Positions 1 to 11,906 of a stretch of 64,000 nucleotides of DNA are shown here, piece after piece. Every line of letters starts with the position of its first letter. Within the stretch, counting starts at the first letter, position 1. The stretch is from Ottelia alismoides (Eukaryota; Streptophyta; Magnoliopsida; Alismatales; Hydrocharitaceae): assembly GCA_037367405.1 (NCBI GenBank), contig JAZKJV010009329.1, positions 620,001 to 684,000 on the forward strand. Reading direction: 5' to 3'. The notes under the pieces are model-generated. The model saw nothing but the letters and a program-made list of their open reading frames with translations. It ran no database searches and was not told the origin of the DNA. Both the position numbers and the translations under genes were made by a program.

Positions 1-888
1 TGCAGCGTTTGACTCCTGGTGTCTAACCTGGTCTCTTCATTCTGGGTACAACTCTGGAATAGGGAATTAATTTGTACTCTCGCACTATGCACTTAGCTCA
101 ACTCAGACGGGATGTTGGAAGACTGTGTGAGTTTCTTTTCTGGTAGCGTGGAAATCAAAAAACCAGAGTACGGGTTGAAATAAAGCTTCGGAAAAGGGAT
201 GGATGGCTGGGCACAATTTTTTTTAAGACCCCAAAAAATGTACGAAAGCAAAAAGATTCTATATCCGTAGGGGCATAATAAGATCCAAGCAGAACCACCA
301 AAAATTCCAAATACAAAGAAGCATTCTACCAAATAAAAATCTGAACAAAAAGGTCCAAGCTTCAAGAAAACCTGCAGATCTTCGTGGAGACCCGGCTACA
401 CTGGCCATCTTCACAAGGAAAGGTGACTACACTGGCCACCCTCCAGTTCTTTTCCCCTTCTTCTATCTTCTCCCCCTAATTCGATTGTGAACACAGCGCA
501 ACAGACCTTAGAAGGAAATACCTGACTCCCCGAGAACGAGTTACTGGAGAGGAGATGAGCATGTTAGTCCGGCATTCTGGATGGGAAGAGCTAAAACCTT
601 TCACATACATGAGTCAATTGTTCATTGTTCATAGAGTATGCTTTTGGAAGAGGATTGATCTAAGACGACTTCTGAGCCGAAACTGTATCAATGATGTGAA
701 GAACTTGAAGGCTGTTGATTTTGAAATTCTAAGTCCCACATAAGTTCCGCCATACTAATAATCCAAAGGTCGAGTCTAGTTTCATTTTCACCTTCAGCTC
801 ATGGTCTTGGTATAGAATCCAATATCATTTCACCTCATGGCAATTCTTTTTGATGCTCAGGGACGAGCATGGTTTAAGTATAGGGGGA
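1..888 (+). mobile_element. 3' untranslated internal tail of family A element
   Basis: This stretch aligns nearly end to end with the tail of element B (34484-35403) and leads directly into a PPT and LTR start. It is the last non-coding internal part of an LTR retrotransposon whose 5' part lies outside the window. It holds two CTACACTGGCCA motifs (396-407 and 427-438), 31 bp apart as in B and D. Short open frames here (for example 555-743) have no family resemblance and are not kept between copies. Confidence 0.85.
853..888 (+). other. Pre-PPT hairpin and polypurine tract of family A
   Basis: ATGCTC (853-858), loop AGGGAC (859-864) and GAGCAT (865-870) form a perfect 6-bp hairpin. It is followed by AAGTATAGGGGGA (876-888), the plus-strand primer, directly against the LTR start. 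In B the stem is TTTGCTA/TAGCAAA around the same loop, so the pairing is kept while the bases change. Confidence 0.8.
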
Positions 889-1924
889 TGATGAATCTTG
901 GATTCATCACTATAAATTTCATTAATTAAGCTCAACTCCATCAAAATCACCAGCATTTCTGCATTTATTCTGCATAATTAGCATTCATGCATGTTTTCAT
1001 AAGAATTGCATTTCATCACTCATTTCTGCACAAAAAAGAGGCCAAAAATCCCAACCAAAATTGACCTGTAAATAACCTAACTTCCCGAATTTTTAACTCA
1101 TTCATGCTAACTCCGAATGACCCAAAACCACTTCCACTGTGTACATATCACTAACAAGAATAAATTAAAAATACAAAAAAATCACTAACCCAAATAAGTG
1201 GACCAAAAACCCAAACCCTAATTTCAGGATTTCCGGATTAAAACCCTCATATCTTCCTCATCTAGTGTCTGTTTTAATCCTACTCATTTTGAACTAATGT
1301 ACATTCAATTACCTACAAAATAATACCAAGTTCAAGTGAATCAGAGCTCATATGTGAAAGTTGGGTTTTGGGCCTCTTTTGTACATTTTGTATTTTAGCT
1401 GATTTTGACCTGATATTTTATGTACATATTTAACCTATTTTAGTTTATTTCTTTTTCATTTGTCTTCTTCGATGAAAGTTTTATTAAAATGTGCAAAAAC
1501 CCAAATCCAAATTGAGCTTGAAATCAAAGAAACAAATTGAGTCCGAGTCTTCACTAACCAACTATACAAAATTGATCTTTTTCTTATTTTATTTTATTTC
1601 TTCTTTTTTTAAATTAATAAAAATCCAAAAAATAGATTAATGTGTAAATATTTCTCTTTGATTTTACCATATTTTTTTCAGATTTTTATCTGGTTTAAAA
1701 ATGTCAAAAAAATTTATAAAACCCAAAAATCAAGGTATTCTATGTAAATGAGATACCCCAAAAAATCACTTTATGCATTTGATCGATGTTGGTTTTAATG
1801 TCATCATGACAGTTGTAGATCTCATAAAGACAAACAATTGCCGTGAAGAAACTTTTTCGATCCGAGGTCGTTTGCTATTTATTTTTGATTTTATAAAGAA
1901 TTTATCTTCGATTTTTTGTGGTGC

Positions 1925-1959
1925 TGACACGTGGCAGCTCCTGGAGCTGCCACATGTCA
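1925..1959. promoter_or_regulatory. 35-nt near-perfect palindrome with G-box core in LTR A
   Basis: The 17-nt arms pair around one central base with a single mismatch. Each arm starts TGACACGTGGCAGC or its complement, which matches the plant ABRE/G-box consensus ACACGTGGC bound by bZIP factors. The other A LTR has a perfect version at 31112-31146, so it is kept between copies. Confidence 0.75.
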
Positions 1960-2377
1960 CCCATTTTTGAGGTTTTTAATTCATTTTAAAAAAATAAAAA
2001 AAGAGACCCACATGTGCAAGGCACGTGCCGCCCAGGCACGCGCCAAGCACGTGCGTCGCCCTCTCCTCTTTAAGCGCCACGTGGCATGCTCACGGTCGTT
2101 CGATCTCGGCCGATCAGACGGCCGTTGTACGTCTTCCTCCTCTCCTTTCCATCGCGGGCGGCGGCGCCCCTAAATTTCTCCGTCGCCTCCCACGAATCTC
2201 GCCGGCCATCGAATTCCCTTCCGCCTTGACGAATCAGCCCTCGTCCCAGATCTCCCAATCTCCTTCAAAATCCTCGTCTCCACCACCGCATCTCGTCAAC
2301 CTCCCAATCACATCTCTCGTCTTGAATCAAATCCCCATTGCCCCGATTCTTTCCATCGCCGGCTGCCCATCCCTCCG

Positions 2378-2388
2378 CTATTTAAACC
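2378..2388 (+). promoter_or_regulatory. Putative TATA box of LTR A
   Basis: CTATTTAAACC lies about 1.5 kb into the LTR, downstream of the CACGTG-rich region. The same place in the other A LTR has CTATAAAAG (30776-30784, minus strand). A promoter role is inferred from position and sequence only. Confidence 0.5.
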
Positions 2389-3197
2389 TTCGCCACCCTC
2401 CTGGGAACACATCCGCCGACGTGCACTCCTCAACCGTGCCAGTGGTGACAGCCCGTCATCACCCTTTTCGCGGCGAGATCCGAGGGCCCCTCCGGCCCTC
2501 GACGCAGCGCTCTCCAGCCTAGTTGCTCTTCTCCGGTGCTCCAACGTCGAGCCAACTCTGACTACGACAACGCCACGCATTCAACCTCTGCCGCGTCGTT
2601 CGTCTACGGCTACCTCTGACAACGACCTACTCCCCCGTCGAGCCTCGATTGTCTTCGATAACTCCAACGCCTCTGCCTCTTCATCGCCAACAGCTACCAC
2701 CACCCACTATCTTATCTGACGCAAGCCACCACCACCGGAGTCCTCGCCAGGAGCATCACCTCCACCAGCTCCACCAGGACGACCTCCAAGAGCTCGCCGA
2801 CCCCCCTCCGCAGCATCTTCACCGGCCCTCGAAGTCACAGCCTTGGCCGGACCTCAGTCGCTCCTCCACCGACCAGGACCGGGTCCAGCCCCGAGACCCC
2901 CCGCACGTGCGAGGCAAGTACATTGGGGGACGTCAGCCGCACGTCACCCAGGTCACGTGATTTGCACGTAACCGTGGGCAAATTACAAAAGCCCTCACCG
3001 AACTTCCTCTAAATTACACTCCAGTCCCGCCGACCCAGGTTTCACGTGCGCTGCACGTGACCCACTGGAAATTTTGCAAGGAGCACCCCTCACTTGTTGG
3101 TAATTAAATCTAGGCCCCCCACTGCATTTATTTTTGTATTTATTTTATTTATTTATTGCAGTTACACCCCTATGTTCCCCAGTGATTTTGGACCTCT

Positions 3198-6100
3198 ACA
3201 TGATTTAGATGAGATCTTTTAAGAATCTCAAGGTCATAAAGTAGGTATCTAATACCATCCTTTATTTTTCTAATGAAGACTCTTTAGTGCTACATTCCTG
3301 CTTACTAGCATGGAACCTTATAAGGATATATAATGTAGTCTCTACCACATATATATACCTGGAAACTAAGAGATAATTATGCTAAGATTAATCATTGATC
3401 AAATCATGTCACACATGATCAATTGTATCTCCCTATAACTCTATTAAGTTTAGGTGCATTAGGAGGATTGAGATAGGAATGGCATTCATATCATCATAAG
3501 GTATTCTTTTGAATTCATCTAATAGGTACAAGCTACCTAGGTTAGATCAAATTCATTTCATCTTCCTTCAAACTTTAGTTATAAACCAAAAATTATAAAA
3601 TCTTTGAACATTTCAAAGCTTTCTTAGGCGAAGGGAAGAAATCTCATATCACAATTAATCATCAAATGATATCACATATCATCGATGTTCATTATGATAC
3701 AGATGTTCCACATACATCAATATGTATGAGATCTTGAATACCTTGGCATCTTACACCATTCCCAGAGAAAGGTGCATTGGACATTTTTTACTTTGAATAC
3801 CTATTCAAAAGTATGTAAGATTTGAGATTTTAGACATTCTAAAGTTCATCTCTTACTAGTCTATTGATCTCATCAACAGACATATGTCCAAGGTTTGATG
3901 CCAGATCATTATCAAATGATCTTCATCCGCCTATTGATCTTTTAAGGTTTAATTTTCACTATTAGAAATGCTAATGAACCATTCATTAATTTCTAATTTC
4001 GTAGAGTCCTCCAGATATCAAAATACTATCTGAAATATATCCATCATAGCTCTTTATGGTAGGTCTATTCCAGAAATCATGTTTATTTCCAACATTCAGA
4101 AATAAACTATGAATGTTTTATAATAACTATGTAGTAGAGACATTCTCTAAGACTAAGGGCTCTCCCACTAAAAATATGAAGTCTATCTATCCAATAGAGA
4201 TTGTTGCAACAATTGCATCAATATCCATGTGGATGACTATTAAACCTTAAGATCAAATTCCAGTCTTCTAAAACATATGCAACCAATTGCAAGTATTAGT
4301 AGAAGAATTAGATACAATTATTAGACTCTCATCTTATCAAATGAGAAAGTTAATTTCAATAATTATATGTAGATGTAAATTATTTCGGTGCTCTATCCAA
4401 GTCCTCTAAGGACTCTAGATAGACTTGATAGTCATACTATCAATACATCGACTCATTGCAGTATTGGCATTCATGCAAGTCTTTGGATGTCATATGTGTG
4501 GAAACCATAGAAGTACAGTCAACTCTTTGACTTTTCTTCTAACTTGGGTCCAACCCATGCTTCCACTGCGCTCCTTTCATCTCTAAACAACCATTGCTTA
4601 AGACAAAGGATCTCTTTTGTTGAATTCAAAAGATTTCAATATAAGAGTATTTCGACACTTATATATGCTTCATTTAATTCATACAATATGAACATTATGA
4701 AGCTTCATGAATGACTAGAATATAGATAGTAGGATGATGACACTCATCATATATACGTACATCTTAACTCTTAAAGACTTAGGTTCTGGTAGGTATTCAA
4801 ACATTTTGAATACTTCATCTCTTGTAGAGCCACCCTTCTGCATAATGCAGTGAACCATGTCATTCATGATTAAATATCAAGAGCACATATGTATGTCGGA
4901 ACATCTTCTTAGAACTTATAAGGATTAATTGACAATCACGATCATCATCGACATGTCACTTCCAAAGTACATTCGATGAGAGATCAAGATTATAGAGACA
5001 TACAAACCATAGGGTTGTAGTCATTATATCTATTTTATTATCATTCCTCAATATTATGAGGAAACTTGCACATTGCTACCACTTACATTACGTGTCCAAC
5101 TGCAAGTACAATATCTTGATCATGGATCCAATCGATGATATTTTACTAGTAATTACTGAGTATAGTACTGAGTGGGTTTTAATGAGGATTATCCGAAATA
5201 AGAAATTTACATAAATATATAAATATATATACACATTTTACATTGATTTAGGAATTTTATATCAAAGTTGTCTTGCCTTGTAAACACTGAAAATTCATTC
5301 CCTTAATCACTTTCAATGTAAGAGATATACTTACCGCTATATCTCAAACAAGATCTGGGATCTCCTTTTTACCTTTGTCACATCCTAATAATATGTGAAT
5401 CTATGACTTCAATAAAGAGAAGCGGGCACACATTCCGCCTTGCAACCACCCCTAAGGTGATGTTGACCCGTTGTTAATTGAACCAACCGTCAACATGAAT
5501 AGTACTCGCTATGCGCAATCCAATATCGCCCCAATAATATGAGGATCCAATATTGGGGTCACTACGAAACCATATCTATGGTGACGAAAACCCTTCGCCT
5601 TGATGGGAGACCATGGATGTTACTTATGTGATCCTCCACCTCATATTCAAATTCTAATTATCATTATGAATCATATTCATTATGATTAATTCTTCTAAGG
5701 GAAATAATAACTCTATTCATATTAGAGTGTTTTAATTTTAATTGGATTCCAATAATTTAATCATATTAAATTAATGATCTAATTAATATTCAACAAACAT
5801 TTTAATTGTTAATTGAAATATGATATAATCTCAAATACATATCAATTCGAATTTTAATAATTAGAAAAAATACATCATGATCTCTCAGGCATCATTCGTT
5901 CCCTACACATTGTCATGGCCAGTACCAGCGTGAGTAGGACAGACTCCACATAGTGCAGTCTGCTACCCCAACGCTCCCCGACTAGACACCATATCCGCCT
6001 CAGGAAAAAATAATGCTGAGCCAATCATTTTATATTTGAGATGATCACCGGTCTTTCAACCAAAATTATACCATATAGTAATAATCAAAACCATTTTGAT

Positions 6101-6783
6101 TATAAGGAAATTTTCTAGACAAATTCCCAAAGCCTATTCAAGTAACAAGTTTGTTGAAAGTGTATCAATCAACCAATTGGTTATCTAGATCTAATCCAAT
6201 CATTCATTAGTTGAGGAAATGTCATTTAAGGGAATAATTATTGTTCTACTATTTCTCAAATATTATCCACAATTATTTCATGAAATTAACTATTAATTTC
6301 ACAATTTTCTTAAACGATAATTACAAGGTTTTGGATAATGATGCAATTTCCAGCAGTGACCCTCACTAACTAAAAATAGTAGATCTCATTCATTTAAATC
6401 CAAATTAAGCAAAATCAATTTTCAGAGATTGATAACTTGATTTAAAAATGAAACCACATGATAAAAACGCATTTACAGCGTTTTAGAACCGTGATTAACA
6501 TCTTAATTACATCTCTAATCGTCATCTCCGAAACAGTGGACATATGGTCAATAAACGATCATATCTTGAGCAAACGGAATCCAAATTACATAAACTAAAA
6601 TTCCACATTTTCCTTACTTAAAGGGGAACATTATCTAGTGATAAATTCATATTTCAACATTTTAAACAGGGTTGAATAATAATCACAAGACAGGCTGCGA
6701 AAATTGAAATGTTAAAATCTTCACGAACCCAAACGAGCCCAAATTTTCGTAGGTTCATGGATCATATCCAAAACCTTCGCAAA
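3198..6783 (-). mobile_element. Internal region of truncated family C element, no coding capacity
   Basis: This lies on the internal side of a minus-strand PBS (6784-6799). It is about 3.6 kb of AT-rich sequence with no open frame of note on either strand, and no gag or pol motif seen. This fits a large retrotransposon derivative (LARD) with a non-coding interior, or a very decayed copy. The 3' LTR that should follow at lower coordinates is absent, so the element is broken at about 3197. Confidence 0.6.
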
Positions 6784-6799
6784 CCTGGCTCTGATACAA
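6784..6799 (-). other. Primer-binding site of family C (initiator tRNA-Met type)
   Basis: On the minus strand it reads TTGTATCAGAGCCAGG. The canonical plant tRNA-iMet PBS is TGGTATCAGAGC, so there is one mismatch in the first twelve. It lies 2 bp inside the end of the C LTR, as expected. Confidence 0.85.
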
Positions 6800-6801
6800 C
6801 T

Positions 6802-9323
6802 TGAAGGATATGGAATAAGCCTTAAGCGCATGACAGATGCGTGAACATCGTATCGAATATGATGACGAACGACTAGTTGGACTGGTTTTTCTATGCAGTG
6901 GAATTTAAAAAAATTTCATGCGATGAAACCACATGATCCAAGAATGATTCTCGGATCGTTTTATCTAGAACCACATTAAGTATAAAGGAATACCTCTTGT
7001 AGCGTAGTTGATCGAGTCTCTACAAAAAGGAGACCTCCTGTCTCAAGTCCGATCTTCGGAGAAGACGCTTGCGAGCGCGGGAATGAGTCACGTGATCCTC
7101 GCAATTCAAGTAGTTGTCCAAGCAAGGGAACTCCTGACCTCGTCACACGAGATCATGTATCTTCTTCACGAGCAAGAAGAACCAAAGAAGATGGAGCACC
7201 GAGAGTTGTCGAAGCAACGCAGGCTGACGATGAAGGCCTTCTTCCTTCTGGAGTAGGGTGGACGACCACCCAAGAGAGAAAGAATAAAGGGCACGCGAGA
7301 ATAAGAGAGAGAGAGAGAATAGAGAGACTTTATCAAGTCAGTGTCTCACGAAGAGCAAGGCATGCCTCTTCTTATATAGGGTTTTGGGAGTCCATGGATC
7401 CCAATCCATGGACAACACACCATCAATGGATGAGATTGATTTGTGTTCCTTTCAACGGTTAGTATGTTGTTGGTAAAACACAACAACTAGTGATTTAATT
7501 CAAATTAATTAACATTGATAAATCAATATGATTAATCTTAATTTAAATCACATTTGACTAGAGATAGGATAATGAGAAGACCATGGTCCTCTCCTAAAAG
7601 GGGGGATGGCTACTCTACTCCTCAAGGAGAGTTGTAGCCGCCTTCTCTTGTTAGATATGACTTGGTCTATCTCCTTAATACATCATGAGATCTCATTGTC
7701 TCATGATATCTCCTATAACTCTTGTCAAAAGTAATTTTCTCAAAATAATTCCAAATTATCTTTTGGAAAATATCAATCAAGCCATTGAAAAATTGTGAAT
7801 CTTATTTACAACCTAAAACTAAATGTAATTATATTTTTTAATTAATTATTCAATGTGAATCTCATTCATATTAACAATTAATCAACAAATATAAATTAGA
7901 CAAGTCTCTCTTTAATGTATATTATAAATCCTATTAATATAGATGGATAATTGGATAGTGCTATCCACATTATCCATATCTACATTAATTAAATCACATT
8001 TAATTACATTGGATACTCATTCTCATGCATTCAGATAATGTGAATCGAATTCACATTTTTCATGATAATTAAATCACATTTAATTATCCATAATGCTTAG
8101 ATATAATTCAACCTTGGAATTATTCTTGAACTCTTTCAAGAACAATGTGTATTCTCCGCAGATACTTGGAGATAAAGACAGGGCGATGTATTACTCCACG
8201 TATAGTGACTTGGATATTGAGATCACATCTCAAATCCAGATCTCACGGACCTCCCAGAGATGCTTGATTTAATCAAGGCCGCAAATCTAATCTTCTCATT
8301 GCATCTGAATCTCATTCAGATCAATGTCCAACAATTAGACTAAGATCAGATTGCTTCTCTACTGAGAGGAGTCACTAAAATCCAGACCTATTTCATCACT
8401 CCCTAGAAATGGAAGCGTTATGGTTATACAATCGATTATTTATCACATCACCCTCAGGTATTCCTAATACATGTACATCCTGCATGCTGGAAGACCTATG
8501 GTCATCCCTAAGATATATATCAATTTTACACTGTCATCTTCAGGGTTTAATCACCAAGTTTCTCAATTTGGTTATTGGGAATCAGTATCGATCATATGCT
8601 TTCTCAAAGCATATATCATACCTTCAAATTCTTGTCATGCTTCCAACGCATGACGACCATGCATGGAATTTAATCAGTCCCAATACATTATCAGTGAGCT
8701 CGTGTCTTCCGATTCACATGTGAACCTGTATGATCCCTTTGAGAGATCGTATTACTCATATGCCCTTACATGCACACCAGCTCGTCGGTGTATAGACCTT
8801 GGTTAGGTCATCAACCTATTGATCAGCCAAATGTACATACTCAGACATATAGCAATACATCTTCCTCCGGTCAGAGGATGTGTGCCTATATCACGACAGC
8901 ATACGATGTTGGACTTTGGTTATCTAAATCTCGTTAAGTCAACCCTTTGACTTGACTAATCTGACACCTCCGAATCTCTATTCCTATGTAGAGAATATGC
9001 ATCAAGAGGTCGGTTAGATATCAACCTATATTAGAAAAGGATTGCCATCTCCTTCTCAGGCTGGAGATCATCTCTTAACAATCATTTGACGGTGTTTGAT
9101 GAGTCCTCAATCTAACTCCTTAGATATTCATCCAAACACCAGCCTCTATGATTCAATTATTCAATCAACAGCTGTATGATTATTAAGATGGACATGGTAC
9201 ATAGCCCTAATTGTACAGAGGGACCTATTATGCAAATTATTAATTCTTCATTTCAGATTAGGGAATGATTTTTTCAATAACATTTGTTGCATAATGGCTC
9301 ACCGTGGACTCGCATGTCCAACA
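6802..9323 (-). repeat. 5' LTR of family C (minus strand)
   Basis: On the minus strand it begins TGTTGGACATGCGAG and ends ATATCCTTCA beside the PBS. It is homologous throughout to the solo LTR at 53268-55900. A TATA box (CTATATAAG, 7371-7379 minus) is followed about 55 bp downstream by a CT run (GA on the plus strand, 7305-7318), an arrangement kept in the solo copy. Its outer end lies directly on D LTR sequence. Confidence 0.9.
7371..7379 (-). promoter_or_regulatory. TATA box of LTR C
   Basis: CTATATAAG on the minus strand is aligned with CTATATATG at 55322-55330 in the solo copy. Both are followed by a short CT repeat, which resembles a plant pyrimidine patch near the start site. Confidence 0.6.
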
Positions 9324-10658
9324 CCAGAACCCTTAGGGTTCTGCGAATGGAGGTTTCCCTTTGCCGCATTGTCGGAGACTACACCACCATCGTCCATCTC
9401 GCCCCAATCATCCACCAAATAAAATCCAAGACCCTCGACATTGTCGTGCAAGTGTTGCTGACCCTTTTGCAGGTCTTGAAGAGGTCGTTTAAACCCCGTT
9501 TTGGTTGAGAAGGCCCTCCAGGTTCCCTTGCCCCTCCAGAGCTCTTCCGACGAGCTCCAGAGCGCTTTGAGGTGTCCAATAGGTCTGTGGCACATTCAGG
9601 AGCATGTAGAACCACTCGACAACGATGGAGAAGGTCTGAGATGCACACTTGAAGGGATTGAGTCTTGCTTGGGGCGAGTTCTTTGTTGTTCTTCCAACAG
9701 CCTTCTTCACCATCTGATGAAACATCACATGCCAGACACTACATGAGACATCCGATCTTCCATGCCATGACCTTTAAATCACCATCCGCGATCTAATCCT
9801 AGACGTCTAGAGGCGAACCAGTATCGTCGCACCACACACGGACACACATCCAAGTGAACAAACCAAAACTGTCCAATGGTGCGCAAGATGGGGTAAATTG
9901 CATATCATGCTCCAAATCTTTTCATATTTATTAATTAAATTTGTAAAAAAAATACATAGTTTAAATAAAATTGAAATTTTGCATTCGAAGCCCTCGTACT
10001 TATTTATAATTACTTTTGGGTCCATGTCAGGACACCTTACGTGGCATCCCATGTGAGGTGGCCATTTTGCAAATATAACCCTGGAACTTTTTGTACTTCA
10101 CTTTAATTCAATAAATTTTTAAATACATTGTATATTTTTGAGAAAATTGCACTAGAGCCCCCGAAGTTTGTTTTATTTGTAGTTATGCCCTTGCCAACTT
10201 GTGAATTTTGGTGCTTAGATTTCATTTATTAAAAATAACACCCTTGCTCTAAAAATCAAGAGAAAATACGTTTAAATTCCTGGTAGCATGTAGTTTCATG
10301 CCACATTTTTATTTTGCATTTTTGGGCATTTTAACAATTTATTAAAAATTAAAATGAGTCATTTTTCTGTATAACTTAAAAATTACTAAAAAATAAAAAT
10401 GTTTTGAAATATTCCAAAAAATTATATTTGGTTTATTTTATCGTGTATTAACTCCAGTCCAAAAATCACTAAAAATAGAAGAAGAAAACTCTTAAAAATT
10501 GAAAAATCCTAAAGACCTTTATAAAAATCCAAAAAAATCTCAAAAACCCTAAAAATAGTTTTCTCTATTTTATAATTTTCTTTATATAATTATATGTGTG
10601 TGTGTGTGTGAAAATTGATTTGGATAATTTTGGATCTCATTTCCTATTTTTAATATTG
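9324..10658 (+). repeat. Partial 5' LTR of family D (3' portion only)
   Basis: It aligns with 38747 to about 40036, the second half of the middle D LTR, including the palindrome CAGAACCCT-T-AGGGTTCTG at 9325-9343. The upstream half was lost where C begins at 9323. The end of the LTR and the PBS are deleted at about 10658-10680, where sequence jumps to the internal leader. A (TG)n run sits at about 10595-10610. Confidence 0.8.
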
Positions 10659-10689
10659 GACTCTCATAGATACTTCTACTTCACGAGGT

Positions 10690-11415
10690 CCACTGCCTGA
10701 GAAATTGTTCCCTTATAGGGGCCTCGTCGGATTTCGTTGTATTTTCATCGCTTTCTTTTTATTTGTTTTTCGCTTTTATTTTTATTTATTTTGTGTGAAT
10801 GAGCCTTAGTTTAGGATTTTCTTGATCGATAGATTAAGGTCCAAAGCCCTAATTTATTTGCATGTGCCTATAGCTTCACTTTTGGACTTAGTCAAATCGT
10901 AATTGTTAATTATTTGGAAATGAGACCACGTGCCGAGAGAGGTCGCATATAGCGCGTGCATGACCCATTGTAGCGGGCACCGAGTGGCATCGAAGACCGA
11001 ACTCTAGGTCTCTTTTCTAAATAATTAGCATTTGATGCTTTACACTAATAGTATATTCTGATCTAGGCAGATTTCATCGGCTTGCATTTGCATATAGTGT
11101 AGGTTTCAATTCTAGGTTTCAATTCTATTATGCATCCCGCATGGAGAGAGTTGGGAAGCACTGTAAGTCTTCTGACTTTGCATGCATCATCATTTTCCGA
11201 CTTGCATGGCTTTTCCGATCTTCTCCCTCTGATTTTGATCACCTAAGATGATAATAGAATTGAAAACTCATTAGGCTTGTGCATTGAGAATAAATAAATA
11301 TATATATATATATAAAGTGACGACCAAAATAAAATTGGGACTGCTAACTCTATTGGACCTTTAAAATGAACGCAATTGATTCATTGTCTTGGGGAGAGCA
11401 ACCCCCTTATTGTAT
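10690..11415 (+). other. Conserved 5' leader of D
   Basis: It shares blocks with B and F: GGTCCAAA near 10840, GTGCCTATAG near 10865, TTTGGACTTAGTCAAAT at 10881-10897, GGACTGCTAA near 11337 and TTGGGGAGAG(C/T)AACCCCCT near 11389-11407. The last folds as GGGG-AGAGCAA-CCCC. Conservation of non-coding leader across diverged families suggests packaging or translation signals; this is inference. Confidence 0.6.
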
Positions 11416-11906
11416 GTGCATTTTATTCCTACATACATATTAAGGATTAGTGACCCAATCTCAGTCCTATCTTCATGTTTGTACAACTTTTTGATGATCA
11501 CCTAACTCTAACATGGAAAAGATAAAAGACCACTATCTCGGTCGTTACTGTGTTGAGTAGGTGAACATGGGTTTTGCATTGTACATTGATTGCGATTTTG
11601 AGACCATCTGCATTTCATCTCTCTTGGAGTTTTCAATCCCGTGAGTGTGTGTCATTTTGATCATTGAGTCTCTCTCCCTCTCTTGTTTACACATTTCCTC
11701 ATTTGCATGTGTCGTGATATTGGGTCTTGATCTTCATTGTCTTCGCCGGATTTTGCAGCCTTCTATTCACCCATATCACCCTACCTTTGGTCCGGTTCCA
11801 GGAGACCCTCTCCTTGAACCACAATTTTGTCTATGACTGCTTTGATCTCACCCACCCTCCTCGTTCCCTCCGTATCGTCCCTTCTTTCACCTGAGATTGA
11901 TGTGCT

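Larger units (their letters stand above)
889..3197 (+). repeat. LTR of family A, 3' end truncated
   Basis: It starts TGATGAATC-TTG-GATTCATCA immediately after the PPT. It is homologous over its length to the reverse complement of 28968-32003, including the G-box palindrome, the GC-rich block rich in CACGTG and a final stretch near 3120-3197. Homology stops at about 3197, where family C internal sequence begins, so U5 is missing. The long frames inside it (2025-2522, 2308-2580, 2649-2960) lie in GC-rich leader and are not genes. Confidence 0.88.

Noticed and set aside
2025..2522. 165-codon frame, and overlapping frames at 2308-2580 and 2649-2960
   Set aside because: They lie in the GC-rich block of LTR A, are Pro/Ser/Arg-rich on both strands and are not kept in the A LTR at 28968-32003.
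10595..11312. TG and AT microsatellites (about 10595-10610 and 11295-11312)
   Set aside because: Ordinary short simple repeats with no counterpart in other copies.
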